From: Mesorhizobium huakuii
GTDB taxonomy: Bacteria > Pseudomonadota > Alphaproteobacteria > Rhizobiales > Rhizobiaceae
Reading direction: 5' to 3'
DNA: 64,000 nucleotides
Assembly (NCBI RefSeq): GCF_030160235.1
Contig: NZ_BSNY01000035.1
Span: 1 to 64,000 of the forward strand
The position numbers and the translations under genes are program-made. Of this stretch, positions 1 to 11,400 are shown one piece after another. How positions within the stretch are numbered: position 1 is the stretch's first letter; every line of letters starts with the position of its first letter. Under the pieces are notes generated by a model. The model ran no database searches and was not told the DNA's origin. It was given only the letters and a program-made list of their open reading frames with translations.

Positions 1-137
1 TTTCGGAATCCCCCAAAACGAGCTTTATCGATTCAGCAATTTATCGACGTGTCCTTAGTTAGCCGGCACGGAAGGGCGAAGCGCGACGAACACCTGAACT
101 TCGTCGGTCGCGCCCTACGGCGATGGGGACCCGTCCG

Positions 138-1379
138 CTACCCAACCATCTCCAGCCGCCTCGGCAGCCGGTTCATCGGCCTTGGCCCATCGGCCGTGAT
201 CAGGAACTGGTCTTCCAGGTTGAAGCTGGCGAGGCCGTCTATGTAGAGCGGGATTTCGAAGGCCAGCACCATTTCGGGCTCGATGGCGACATCGCTGTCG
301 GCCGCGATAAACGGCCATTGCTCGGAAAACACGGACTGGCCGACGCTGTGGCCGAAATGGCCGCGACGGAAGCTGCGCAGGCCTTGCCGCGCCAGGCTCT
401 CGGTGGTGACGCGGTGGACATGAGCGAGCGTATTTCCGGGGATCAGCGCCGCCAGCCCCTCCTCGAAGGCGCGCTCGGCGATCGCATGCAGCTCGGCCTG
501 GTCCGGGGAAGGCGGCCCGAAGGTGAAATTGCGCGACATGTCGGAAGCGTAACCACCGACCGTGCAGACCATGTCGCATTTCAAGGGATCGCCGGTCACG
601 GCCCTGGCGTCGGCACCCTTGGCGCGGGCGCCCAGCGTCACATATTCCGCCGTCACGACCGGATGCGACAGCCCGGCGGCCGCGTCGGCGACGCCTTTGC
701 GGTAGAGCGCGACGAGATCGGCCTGGCGCATGCCGGTCATCGCGTCCACCTGCAGCCGCTCCAGCCCGGCTTCCGAGAGGAAAATGCCTTGCTGGAGCAG
801 GTCGATCTCGCGCTGCGATTTGACGGTCCGCAGCCTGTCCAGCACGGGGGAGCCGTCGACCATCGGGCAATGCGGCAGCAGCGCCTGGATGGCCGCGAAA
901 TCGGCTGCCGGGACGAAGTCGAGGTCGATGCCGAGCGTCGCGTGCTCCAGTCCGAATTCCTTGAGCAAGGCCTGCAGCTGGCGCACCGAGCCGGCAAGAT
1001 CGAAAGTGGCGGGACGGGAGAAATCCGGCGCCCGGCCAAGCGAGGCAAGGCCGGCCTCGATGCGTTCGGCCAGGGCAAGCCCGTGCGCTGCCTCGACCGG
1101 CGCGGATTCGATCCAGATCGGGTGCGACCGCACAGTCGCTTCGGGCGCGGCGAGCCGCAGCTGCGCGGCGTTGAAGTCGGCGACGACGACGCCGATCGGC
1201 AAATCATGCCGGGCCGGGATGACGACGAAGCCGCCGCCGCCGCGCCGGAACAGTCCCGCCGGGCCGATCCACGCGCCGGTCGCATAATGGAAGGCCTCGG
1301 GTGCGCAGAGCACCAGCGCGGCGATGCCGGCGCGTTCCATCAGTTGCGCGGCGCGCTGGCGGTCGACAAAGCCTGTCAT
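138..1379 (-). CDS. M24-family metallopeptidase (Xaa-Pro peptidase/creatinase type)
   Basis: Pita-bread-fold metallopeptidase of 413 residues, probably cytoplasmic, acting on Xaa-Pro peptides or a creatinase-like substrate. The N-terminal ~150 residues form the creatinase-N-like domain. The C-terminal half carries all five expected metal ligands in order: Asp in CDMVCTVGG, Asp in YASDMSRN, His in FGHSVGQ, Glu in AFEIPLY and Glu in LEDQF. This suggests an active dinuclear enzyme. I chose the ATG at 1379 rather than the longer frame at 1430 because GGAGA lies 6 bases upstream and the protein then begins MTGFVDRQRA, a normal family N-terminus. It stands alone on the minus strand, followed upstream by a palindromic repeat. 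The substrate cannot be told from sequence. Confidence 0.88.
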   Translation of the reverse strand: MTGFVDRQRAAQLMERAGIAALVLCAPEAFHYATGAWIGPAGLFRRGGGGFVVIPARHDLPIGVVVADFNAAQLRLAAPEATVRSHPIWIESAPVEAAHGLALAERIEAGLASLGRAPDFSRPATFDLAGSVRQLQALLKEFGLEHATLGIDLDFVPAADFAAIQALLPHCPMVDGSPVLDRLRTVKSQREIDLLQQGIFLSEAGLERLQVDAMTGMRQADLVALYRKGVADAAAGLSHPVVTAEYVTLGARAKGADARAVTGDPLKCDMVCTVGGYASDMSRNFTFGPPSPDQAELHAIAERAFEEGLAALIPGNTLAHVHRVTTESLARQGLRSFRRGHFGHSVGQSVFSEQWPFIAADSDVAIEPEMVLAFEIPLYIDGLASFNLEDQFLITADGPRPMNRLPRRLEMVG

Positions 1380-1493
1380 GGGGTTCTCCGGATGACCGAA
1401 GCGACAACGGAGCATTGCGGGCGCGGACAATCAAGTCGGCTGCTTGCTATGTTGATGCACGGCATTCTCGAAGAGCAGCGGAGACGCCCCACG

Positions 1494-1575
1494 ACTTCGT
1501 CATCCACGGGCGGAGCAAGGAGCGCAGCGACGCAGCGCAGACTCCTGGAGCTGCTTCGCCCGTGGATGACGAAGT
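1494..1575. repeat. Dispersed palindromic repeat, family A copy 1
   Basis: Two perfect 19-base arms (1494-1512 and 1557-1575) enclose a 44-base spacer rich in GCAGCG/CGCAGC. The arms contain CTTCGTCATCCACGG and its complement. Related arms occur near 24.3-24.5 kb and 37.67-37.73 kb. It sits between the M24 peptidase gene and the ialB-like gene and has no coding content. Transcribed from either side it would fold into a long hairpin. Confidence 0.85.
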
Positions 1576-1608
1576 GATAGGCCGTCGGCCAATGGTTGCC
1601 GGCGAACC

Positions 1609-2187
1609 CTACTTGATCGATTCCAGCTTGGCCACCGCGGCGCCGAAGCCTTTGAGGGAAACCGGGATGGTCACCGGCTTGCGCGTCACCGATTCCATGC
1701 CGATGTTCATCGACGTCCCCGACTTCATCGCCTTGGCCAGTTCCGGCGCCACCGGCACCGCGGCATAGGCGCCGTTCTGGTCGCTGGTCTGGATGGCGAC
1801 GGTGACTTTCTTGCCGCTGTCGACCTGATAGCTGACGCCCGACGGCAGGAACAGGCCGTGCGGCAAAGCGAGCAGCATGGCCAGACTGCCATTGGCGTTG
1901 TCGCGGCGCACGGTGACAGTCAGCACGCGCTGCCCGGTCTTGGCCTCGGTGAGGTTCTGCGACACCTGGCACTGAAGCTCGCCGGCCGCCGAGTCGCTGG
2001 AGCAGTTCACCGCCCATGCATTGGCGTCGGACGGCTTGGGTTCGGCCTCCTTGGGTTGAGACTGTTTGGTCTGGGGCTCTTTGGCGGCGTCCTCGGCAAG
2101 CGCCGGGCCGACACAAGCCGCCAGCAGCCAAAGGGCAGCCGACACCGCTATGCCACTTAGATTAGTCTTGGCTAAAGTACTTGCCAT
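1609..2187 (-). CDS. Invasion-associated locus B (IalB) family periplasmic protein
   Basis: A 192-residue exported protein. The N-terminus has a Sec signal with hydrophobic core SGIAVSAALWLLAACVGPALA, cleaved near ALA-ED. A charged Lys/Pro/Glu linker follows, then the IalB domain with a Cys pair (VNCSSD and LQCQVSQ) and the closing KSGTSMNIG / VTIPVSLKGF segment typical of the family. IalB proteins are common in Rhizobiales and Bartonella; a virulence role is documented for Bartonella, and elsewhere the function is unknown. The ATG at 2187 was chosen over 2292 because it begins right before the signal peptide and has a G-rich Shine-Dalgarno about 10 bases upstream. The neighbouring giant adhesin gene is divergent, with 252 bases between the two starts. 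Confidence 0.85.
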   Translation of the reverse strand: MASTLAKTNLSGIAVSAALWLLAACVGPALAEDAAKEPQTKQSQPKEAEPKPSDANAWAVNCSSDSAAGELQCQVSQNLTEAKTGQRVLTVTVRRDNANGSLAMLLALPHGLFLPSGVSYQVDSGKKVTVAIQTSDQNGAYAAVPVAPELAKAMKSGTSMNIGMESVTRKPVTIPVSLKGFGAAVAKLESIK

Positions 2188-2255
2188 ATTCTTGACCCCC
2201 CGCAATTTTCCTTGCCCCGGCAGGTATTCTCCTGGCAAAGGCTTGATACAACAAT

Positions 2256-2282
2256 GGGGACTGCTCCGAAAGCCGAGTCCCC
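2256..2282. promoter_or_regulatory. Hairpin between divergent ialB-like and giant adhesin genes
   Basis: GGGGACT (2256-2262) and AGTCCCC (2276-2282) are perfect inverted arms around a 13-base loop. It lies in the leader side of the ialB-like gene and has no U-run on either side, so it is not an obvious terminator. A second small hairpin GGGAC-GTGTA-GTCCC (2408-2422) directly precedes the ribosome binding site of the giant gene. A TATACAAT at 2375-2382 could be a -10 element for that gene, but no convincing -35 is visible. Confidence 0.4.
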
Positions 2283-2439
2283 CGTGAAGCAAGCCGGCAA
2301 ATCTACTGTGGCAATATCGTCACAGGACAGAACTTTGAGGTCCAACAACAACACTCACAACGTTGCGGACTCGCTATACAATAGAATTCGCGTAAGAATT
2401 AACACGCGGGACGTGTAGTCCCAGAAGGACTCGCCAGGG

Positions 2440-5400
2440 ATGGGAACTACCGAGACGTCTCGGCAGGTTGGTGGGATGGTGGCGCGTGGGGAGGCTTTCC
2501 GCGTGCGCGCCGTCTATCGCCGTTCGCGTATTGTAAGCCATCTTTGGAAGACGACGGCGCTGACGACGCTGGCGCTCGGCCTTTCGGGCGTGGTTGCCCA
2601 TGCCGACCCCGACGGGCTCTGGCAGCCGCAGATCCGCGCCATCGTCGGCGCCGACAACAATGGCGGCAATGCCGCGCTCGAAGGCTTCATCCCGATCAAG
2701 CAGACGGCGGAGTCGGTGCTGTTCCTGGATGTCCGGGCCAAGCACGATTTCAAGGATGCTTCCGGCCAGGACATCGGCCTCGGCATCCGCCGCATCGTCA
2801 ATCCCGACCTGATGCTCGGCGGCTACGCCTATATCAACCTCGAGAACTACAACAGCACGCAGTTCACCGCGGCCACGCTGGGTGTCGAGGCGATCACGCC
2901 GAACTTCGACGCGCATGTGAACGTCTTCGTGCCGATCAAGGGCGACTCGACCGATCATTCGACCGGCTCGACCCTGTCGATGGTCGGCAACCAGCTGATC
3001 GAACAGATATCGGTGCTCGACCATCGCGACTACGCGGCCTGGGGCATCGAAGGCGAGATCGGCGCAAAGGTTCCGGTCAACCTGCCCGACAAGCATTCGT
3101 TGCGGCTCGACATTGGCGGCTACCATTTCGAGGACCCGCACGGCGACGACGGCAGCGTCACCGGCGCCAAGGCCGGCTTCGAATACACGATCGGCGATGT
3201 CTTCGGCAGCGGCACCGAACTGGTCTTCGCCGGCGAGGTCCGCAACGACAATCGCGACGACACCCAGTTCGCCGGCAGCGTGCGGCTGAACATCCCGTTC
3301 AACCCCGGCCATAACTCGGACAAGACCGCCGCCATCGGTACGGACCCGGTCTATCCGGTCAGCGAAGGCCTGCGCAAGCGCGTCAACGAGCGCGTGCGCG
3401 GCGATATCGGCGTCAGGGTCCAGTCGCAGGAGACTGACGGCGGCTCGACGACGCGCGTCGCCATCAACGCCGCCACCAATGCGGCGTTCGGCAAGTTCTA
3501 CTATGCCGATGGCGGGCTTGCGGGCGCCGGCACGCAGGCCGACCCGACGACGCTGGACGACGCGGTCACCAAGGCCGGCAGCGGTGGTTTTGTCGTTGCG
3601 CTGGGCGGCAACGGCAATCTGACGACTGCCGGCGTCACACTTGCCAATGGCCAGACCGTGATCGGCGGCGGCGAAAGCGTTACCGCGAAACTGTCCGGCG
3701 GCGGCACCGCCACCTTCAACCTCGGCGGGAGCGACGGCACGATCCAGGGCACCAATGTCGCCAACAACGTCATCGCGCTCGGCACAGGCAACACGCTGAA
3801 CGGCATCACCATCACCGGCGGCGCCAACGGCATCTTCGGCAACGGTGTTGCCGGCACGACGCTGACCAATTTCACGGTGACGGGCACCGGCGCCAATGGC
3901 ATCCTCGGCAACAATCTCACGAACACGACGCTGACCAATGTCACCGTGACCAGCGCCGGCGGCAACGGCGCCGAATTCACCGGCAGTTCGACCAATGTCA
4001 AGGCGTCCAATTTCACCGCGACCGGCAATGGCCTCGACGGCCTGCATATAGAAGACAACGGCACCTATAATTTCACCGGCACGACGCTGCTGCAGGGTAA
4101 CCACGACGACGGTCTGGATATCACAGGCCAGGGCACCTACACCTTCGCCACCGTCAACGCGCTTGATAACACCGATCGCGGTATAACCGTGCAGGGTACG
4201 TCGAGCGGCGGCAGCTTCACCACCACCGGCGGCACCGTGTCGGGCAATGGGGGCGTGGCCGTCTTCATCGACCCGATCACCGCGCATGTGGTGCTGGATT
4301 CGATCAGCCAGACCGGCGGCACGTCGGGTGTGGTGCTCGACCACGTTTCGGGCAGCTTCATCGTCAACGGCGCGGCGACGATTTCCAACACGACGGGACC
4401 GGCGATCGCCATTTCCGCTTCGCCGGCGACGATCCGGTTCGGCGACATCAACATCACCAATCCCGGCGCCGGCGGCATGTCTTTCAGCGGCGTCAACGCC
4501 GCCGTGGTGGCCGGCAACATCGTCATTTCCGGGCTGGGCGTCGGCTCTGGTCTCGATTTCTCCGGCAGCCAGACCAATTTCGCCGCGCAGTCGCTCAACA
4601 TCACCGGGCCGGGCGCCGCTGGCACCATCGGCATCGATCTCGCCGACACCACTGGCGGAACGATCGTCGTCACCAATGGTGGCTCGATCTCGGGTGTCGA
4701 CACCGGCGTGCGCCTCGGCATCTCCGGGTCGCTGGCCCATTCGGCCAATGCCGAATTTACGTTCGGCGGCGGTTCGATTGCCGGCAACACCGCTTCGCTC
4801 GACGCGCGCGGCCTCAACCAGACGCTCGGCCACTACGCGTTCGGCTCGACCACCTTCAGCGGCTTGCAGCTGTTCGACCAGCAGAACGTGATCTTCGTCG
4901 GCTCGACGGCGACGGGCCTAGCGGACGGATCCTCGCTGTCGGACCTCGCCTCGTTTACCACGGCCAACGCCATCACCGACAGCGACGCGATCTTCGTGCT
5001 GGTCAACGATGGTACGCCCATCAATGCTTCGGGTGGTTTCTCGCTCAGCGACGGACAGACGCTGGCGTCCTTCGGCAATGGCCGAAGCTTCTCGCTCGGC
5101 GGTATCCCGGTCAACGTCACCGGCGACAACATCCAGCACGACCAGATCGTTTCGGATCCCGGCGGCGGCGCGGCGACGCTGACCAATTCCGGTGCCGGCG
5201 ATGTCGTGACGGCCGCCAATGGCAATTCGCTGCTCGACTTCAACATTTCGGGCGGCAGCGCCGCGGGGATCAACGCCTCCGCGATCGACGGCCTGACGAT
5301 CCAGGGCGTGACCGTCAGCAATGTTGCGGTGGGTCTTGTCCTCGACGGCGTGACCGGCACTATCACGGTCGCCGATCTCAATGTCCAGAACACGAGCCAA

Positions 5401-8400
5401 ACCGGCATCGCGCTTGTTCATTCGAGCGCGACCGTCAATTTCACCGGCAACACGACGATCGGCAATGCCACCAATGTCGGGCTGTTCGCCAACAATTTCG
5501 ACGGCACTGCCACTTTCGACGACCTCGATATTACCGGCGGCGGCATAGGCGTCGGTATCGTTGCCGGCTCGAGCGGAACCCTGACCTTCGGGGCCGGAAG
5601 CTCCATCGCCGGCACGAGCAGCAACGCCTTTTCGATCACCAACTCCACGCCCAACGTCACCTACAACGGCACCATCAGCCAGACGAGCGCCGCAAGTGCG
5701 GTGAAGATCTCCAACATGACCGGCGGCACCGCCACCTTCGGCGGCAAGATCACCGCCAGCACGGGCGCGGCCAATGCGATCGACCTGACCGGCAATGCGG
5801 GCGGCAAGATCAATTTCACCGGCGGTCTCGATCTGACCGCCGATGGCGGCTTCGCCTTCAGCGCCGTCGGTGGCGGCACGCTGACGGTGACCGGCTCGGG
5901 CAATACCGTGGCGACCGGTCTCGGGCCGGATGAAAAGGGCATCCAGATCGCCGGCATGACGATCGGCGCGGCCGGGGTGAACTTCTCCAGCGTCACCGTG
6001 GACGGCTCGGGCGGCGGCGTTTCGACCGGCATCGCCATTTCCAACACCAGCGGCGGCAACGTCACCTTTGGTGGCGTCGACCTGTATCGCATCAGCGGCA
6101 TCGCCATCAGCCTCAACAATGTCACCAGCGGCACCTACAGTTTCAGCGGCACGACCAAGGTCGACACCGTGGTGGGCGGAGTGCCCGGCTTGCTGGTTCA
6201 GAACAGCGCAGCGACAGTCAATGTCGGCAACCTCGTCAGCACGAATATTGCCGGCGCCGATGTCAGCCTGGCCAACAACACCGGCACGATCGGCATTGGC
6301 GGCACCATCACCAATTCCGGCACCGGTGACGGCGTCGTCGTCTCGGGCGGCAGCGCGGCGATCACGGTTTCGGCCGCCATATCCAGTTCGGCAGGCGCGC
6401 CGGGCACGGCGGTCAAGGTCGACGGCATCACCGGCGGTTCGGTGGCCTTCAGCGGTCCGATCAATTCGACCGGCACCGGGACGGGCGTATCGGTTTCGAA
6501 CACCGCCGCCGGCAGCAGCGTCGGCTTCGGTGCGGTGACCGTGTCGGGCGCCAGCGGCAACGGCATCGACATATCAGGCAATGCCGGCTCGGTCACGTTT
6601 ACGGGCACGAGCAATATCACGCTGGGCTCGGCGGCCAACGCGGCCGGCATCAATTTCAGCGGCACCAATGCCAATGTGCTGTTCGGCACAACCAACGTGA
6701 CCATGGGCGCCGGCGCCAACCAGACCGGCATCGATTTCAGCGGTTCGGCCACAACGGCCGATTTCGGCGTGACTTCCATCACCGGTACCGGCGACCTCAC
6801 CTCGCGCGGCATCGACCTGTCGTCGACGACAGGCAACAAGACCATCACCTTCCTGCGCGGCTCCAGCATCACCAATCTGGGCATCGGCGTCGACCTGTCG
6901 TCGGGCGGCACCACCGCGACCTCGGCCAACGCCAACTTCACCTTCGGCGACGGCATTTCGGCCGACGGGCTGCAGTCCTCCATCAGCGCCACGGCCGTTG
7001 GCGCCTACACCGTCAACACGATCGGGCTCGATCCGACGCTCGGCAACTACAATTTCAACGACGTGTTCTTCACCGGCAGCGCGCATCTGGCCAGTGCCGT
7101 CGGGGGCGTCACCATGGTGTCGCAGAACGGCGGCGTCATCGCCGCCGGCACGGACGGGCTCAGCGCCGCGGTGACGACCATCTCGCTCGCGCAGGCCGAT
7201 GCCATGCTCGGCACGCAGACCTTCGCCTTTGTCGGGACCGTCGATCTCGGCGGCACGCCGTTCACGCTCGATTCGGGCCAGTCGATCACCGGCTTCGGCA
7301 ACAACACCTCCATCACCGTCTCCGGCACGATCCAGCCGGTCAATGTCCAGGGCAATCTCGGCGCCACCGGCGGCAACGTCACCGGCAATGAAGGCGTGGT
7401 CACCGGCACGGGCGACTTCCTGCATCTGCTCGGCAGCAACCAGGTGCGCAACACCGCCTTCGACTTCAGCGGCGCCAGCGGTTCGGTCTTCACCGTCGAC
7501 CAGAGCGCGGGCGGCTTCAACAATGCCGGCGGCATCGTCATCGAAGGCGTTACGGTCAGCAATGTCGCCGCCGGCAGCACGGCGTTCAAGGTCGCCGGCC
7601 TCGACAGCAATCTGTCGATCACCAACAACAACATCAATGTTGCCGGCACGCTGCTCGACGTCAATGGCGGCACCGGCAACATCACGGTCACGCGCGGCAC
7701 CTTGCCCAACAGCGGGCCGGCAGGCACGCTGACGGGCGGCGGCATCTCGATCGCCAACCGCACCGGCGGCCTGGTCAACTTTACCGACAAGGTGACCGTC
7801 GGCGGCAATGGCGTCTCGCTCACCGGCAATACGGGCTCTACGGTCACCTTCGCCGATCTGGACATCACCACCAACGGCGTGACGGCGTTCGCCGCCACCG
7901 GCGGCGGCACGGTCAATGTCGTGACCGGCACGATCAACGCCACGTCAGCGCAAGCGGTGGCGCTCGACGGCATCACGGCCGGTACCACGCCCGGTGTCGA
8001 TGGGATCCACTTCGCCTCGACAAGCGCGACGTTCAGCTCCGGCAACGGCATCGACCTGCAGAACCTGAGCGGGACGGCGAGCTTCGGCACGGGCACGCTG
8101 ACCAACACCGGTCCGGGCACGGCCTTCAATGTCGGCTCGGCGACCAACGCCAGCGGCGGCAATGCCATCATCTCCTATGGCGGCACGATCGCCAGCAATG
8201 GCACCGGCGCCGCGGTTTCGATCCAGGAGCTGACCGGCGGCTCGGTGACGCTTTCGGGCAATCTGACGGACGGCCTTGCGGACGCCGGCGGCAACATCGT
8301 CGTCACCGGCATCGACAACGGCACGGCGGCGACGGTCACCTTCTCCGGCTCGACCAAGCAGATCGACTCGGGCGCGACCGACGGCGTGAGCCTCGGCATC

Positions 8401-11400
8401 GCGGGCAATTACCCCCTTGGCGCGCCGGCACCCAATACGAATGGCACGGTCAACTTCAGCAATGGCGGCCTCGCCATAAAGACGACGACCGGGACAGGTT
8501 TTGTCGCGGCGTATGGCGGCACCGTCAGCGTGTCAGGCACTGGCCCGGTTACCGGAAACACGATCGATTCCGGCAGCAATGGGTTGGTCATAATCTTCGC
8601 CGATGTCGGCAGCGCCGGCGTCACCTTCGACAGCGTCAAGGCGGACTCCGCGATTCCTGCCTTTGTCGGCGATCCCGGCGGCGCCGGCGTGACGTTGTCG
8701 GGCTCCAATCTCGCGGGCGATGTCAACATCGGTGGCCTGAGGGACACCGGATACACCGGCGCCTCGCTGTCGGCCCTGAGCGGCACCGGGGTGGTTAACT
8801 TCACCGGCACGATCGATCTCGACGTCAGCTACGCCGGCTTCAACATCGGCGGCCCCCAGGTCGGCACCGTCAACATAGCCAATGTCGCCGGATCCACGCT
8901 GACCATCGATGGTGGCCAGTACGGCATCATACAGACCTCGCAGGGCGGGACCGTCAACGTCGGCGTCAACGGCAGCGCCAGCATCACAAACACCACCCTT
9001 GCGGCCTTCAGCCTCGGCGGCGGCAATGACCTGGCCTTCACCACGCTGACCTATAAAGGTTCGGTCACGATCGGCGCGGGCTCGGTGATAAGCGCCAGTG
9101 GCGACGGAACCCGCCTGAACATGAGCGGTTCGGTCAATTCCACGACGTCGTCGACTGCCTTCGACTTCTTTGGCCACGCCGACGGCATATACAATATTTC
9201 GAGCAGCATCGATCACAGCGGCGGCAAAGGTGTCGCTATCGGCGGCTCGGCCAACGGCACCGTTACCTTCTCTGGTACGTCGAAGAAATTCAACACCGGC
9301 GCCAACGATGCCATCGTCAAGGCACCCGCGTACGTGCCGGATCCGCAGACCAAGGGCACGCTCAACTTCACCAATGGCGGCCTCGTCATCACCACCACCA
9401 GTGGCGCCGGCTTCACCGCCAGCACCTTCGGTCCGGGCACGATCAGCGTCACCGGCGCCGGCAACACCATCACCACCGGCACGGGCACGGCGCTGAAGCT
9501 TGGCGACGCGACAGCGGTCCTGGCGGGGGCGACAGGCGCGACAATCGGTGTCGATGGCATCAAGTTCGATACGATTTCGACCAATGGCGCGACGACCGGC
9601 ATCTCGCTCAATGATGTCAGCGGCGGCGCCCTCGATCTCGGCGCGGTCAACCTGTTGGGCATCACTGGCGCCAACGCGCGCGGCGTCGACATTTCCGGCA
9701 CGCTCGGCTCGACGGTGAGCTTCGACAGCCTGAACATGGTGATCGCGGCCGGCGCCACCAATGCTGTCAGCCTTGACCTCAACGGTGCTTCGCTTGGCGC
9801 CAGCAATATTACCGCAGGCGATTTTGACGTTGACGGCGGCGGCGCTGTCGGTTCGATCGGCATCGACATGGCCGGCACGACCGGCACCGGCACGATCCAG
9901 CTCGGCGACACCGTCAACAACAACCTGACCGGCCAAACCTCGACCATCGCCAATGTCGGCTATGGCGTGCAGTTCTCCAGCGCCACCAACGCCAAGCTGG
10001 TGTTCGGCGACGGTCAGGGTCCTGCCGAATCGTCGATCAAAACCACCGGCGGCCAGGTCATCCACGCCACCGACACGCTGCCGACATCGGGCGACTACAA
10101 TTTCAACGACGTCAATTTCACCGGCGACACCGCCAACCTGTCGTCGATCAGCGTCTACTATGTCACATCAGGCGGCACCGGCGACGGCAGCCTCGCCAAT
10201 CCAGGCAGCTATGTCGGAGCGCAGGCGTCCACCGCCAATGTCGTGGTGCTGATCGACAAGAATATCGACGGCAGCCAGGAGACGATCGACCTAAGCGGGA
10301 CTTCATACCAGCTCCATGACGGGCAAGTGCTGCTTGCCTTCAAGAGCGGCGACGCGGCCGTCGATGTTTCGCAGCTTGGCGTCGATGCCAGCGGCGGCGC
10401 ATCCGCGGCTTTCCACTTCACCACGATCCAGAACAGCCCGATCGTCTCGGCACCGGCCGGTATCGACACGCTGCGGCCCGTGCTGCAGAGCAACAACGCG
10501 ACCTCGGTGATCAACTTCGCGACATCAGGCACCAGCATCTTCACCGGCGGCCTCGAGAATTTGATCGTCACCAATGTCGGCAGCGGCGCCGGCGTTGCCG
10601 TCGATGCGACGGGCGCCTCCAGTTTCTTCCTCAGGAACAACACCATCACCGCCGGGGGCAATGCACTCGACTTCTCCACGACCGGTGCGCCGGCCGATAC
10701 GCTTCTGCTTTCCATCGACGGCAATACGCTCAGGTCGACCGCGTCCGGGCTGGCGGCGTCCTTCTCTGGCCAGAACATCAGCACGACGGACAACTCGATC
10801 GCGATCAGGTCGTTTGCCGGCAATAAGGTGACCGGCGGCGCCGGCAGCGGCGGCATCGTGTTCAACAATGTGCGCTTCGATTCCGATGGCGCCGGCGGCA
10901 CCGTCAGTGCCGGCACGCTCGGCATGGGCACTCCCGGCACGCGGGTCCAGAGCAATGGCCTGAGCTTCATCAACACCAGCGGCACCCTTGATCTGGGCAC
11001 GCTCAGCCTCGCCAACAATGGCGGCACGGGCGTCCTGGTCAACACCAAGGGCGCCGGCACGATCTTCACGCTGAACAACAGCGCCGGCGTGGTCACCACC
11101 CTCAACGGCGCGGCCTTCGATCTCGATCCGCTGACCGTCAACATGACGTTCTCCAGCGTCAGCGCCGTCGGCGGCGCCAGCGGCATCATCTTCGACGGCG
11201 TTGCCGGCACCTTCACCGTCACCGGTACGACGTCCATCAGCAACACGACGGGCTTTGGCATCGATGCCATCAACACCAACACCGGCACCTTCAACTTCAA
11301 CACGGTGACGGTGAACAATGTCACCGTCCCCAACACGGGCGGCGGCATCCATGTCGCGACGGGCACGCTCAACGTCACCGGCCTCGCCAATATCGACACG

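Noticed and set aside
138-1430. Longer M24 peptidase start at 1430
   Set aside because: The 17 extra residues have no family similarity, and GGAGA is positioned for the ATG at 1379.
2374-4833. Long antisense open frames (up to 819 residues) opposite the giant adhesin gene
   Set aside because: They mirror the sense codon pattern of a Gly/Thr/Asn-rich GC-rich gene, have no family features and no ribosome binding sites, and overlap a well-supported signal peptide and barrel.
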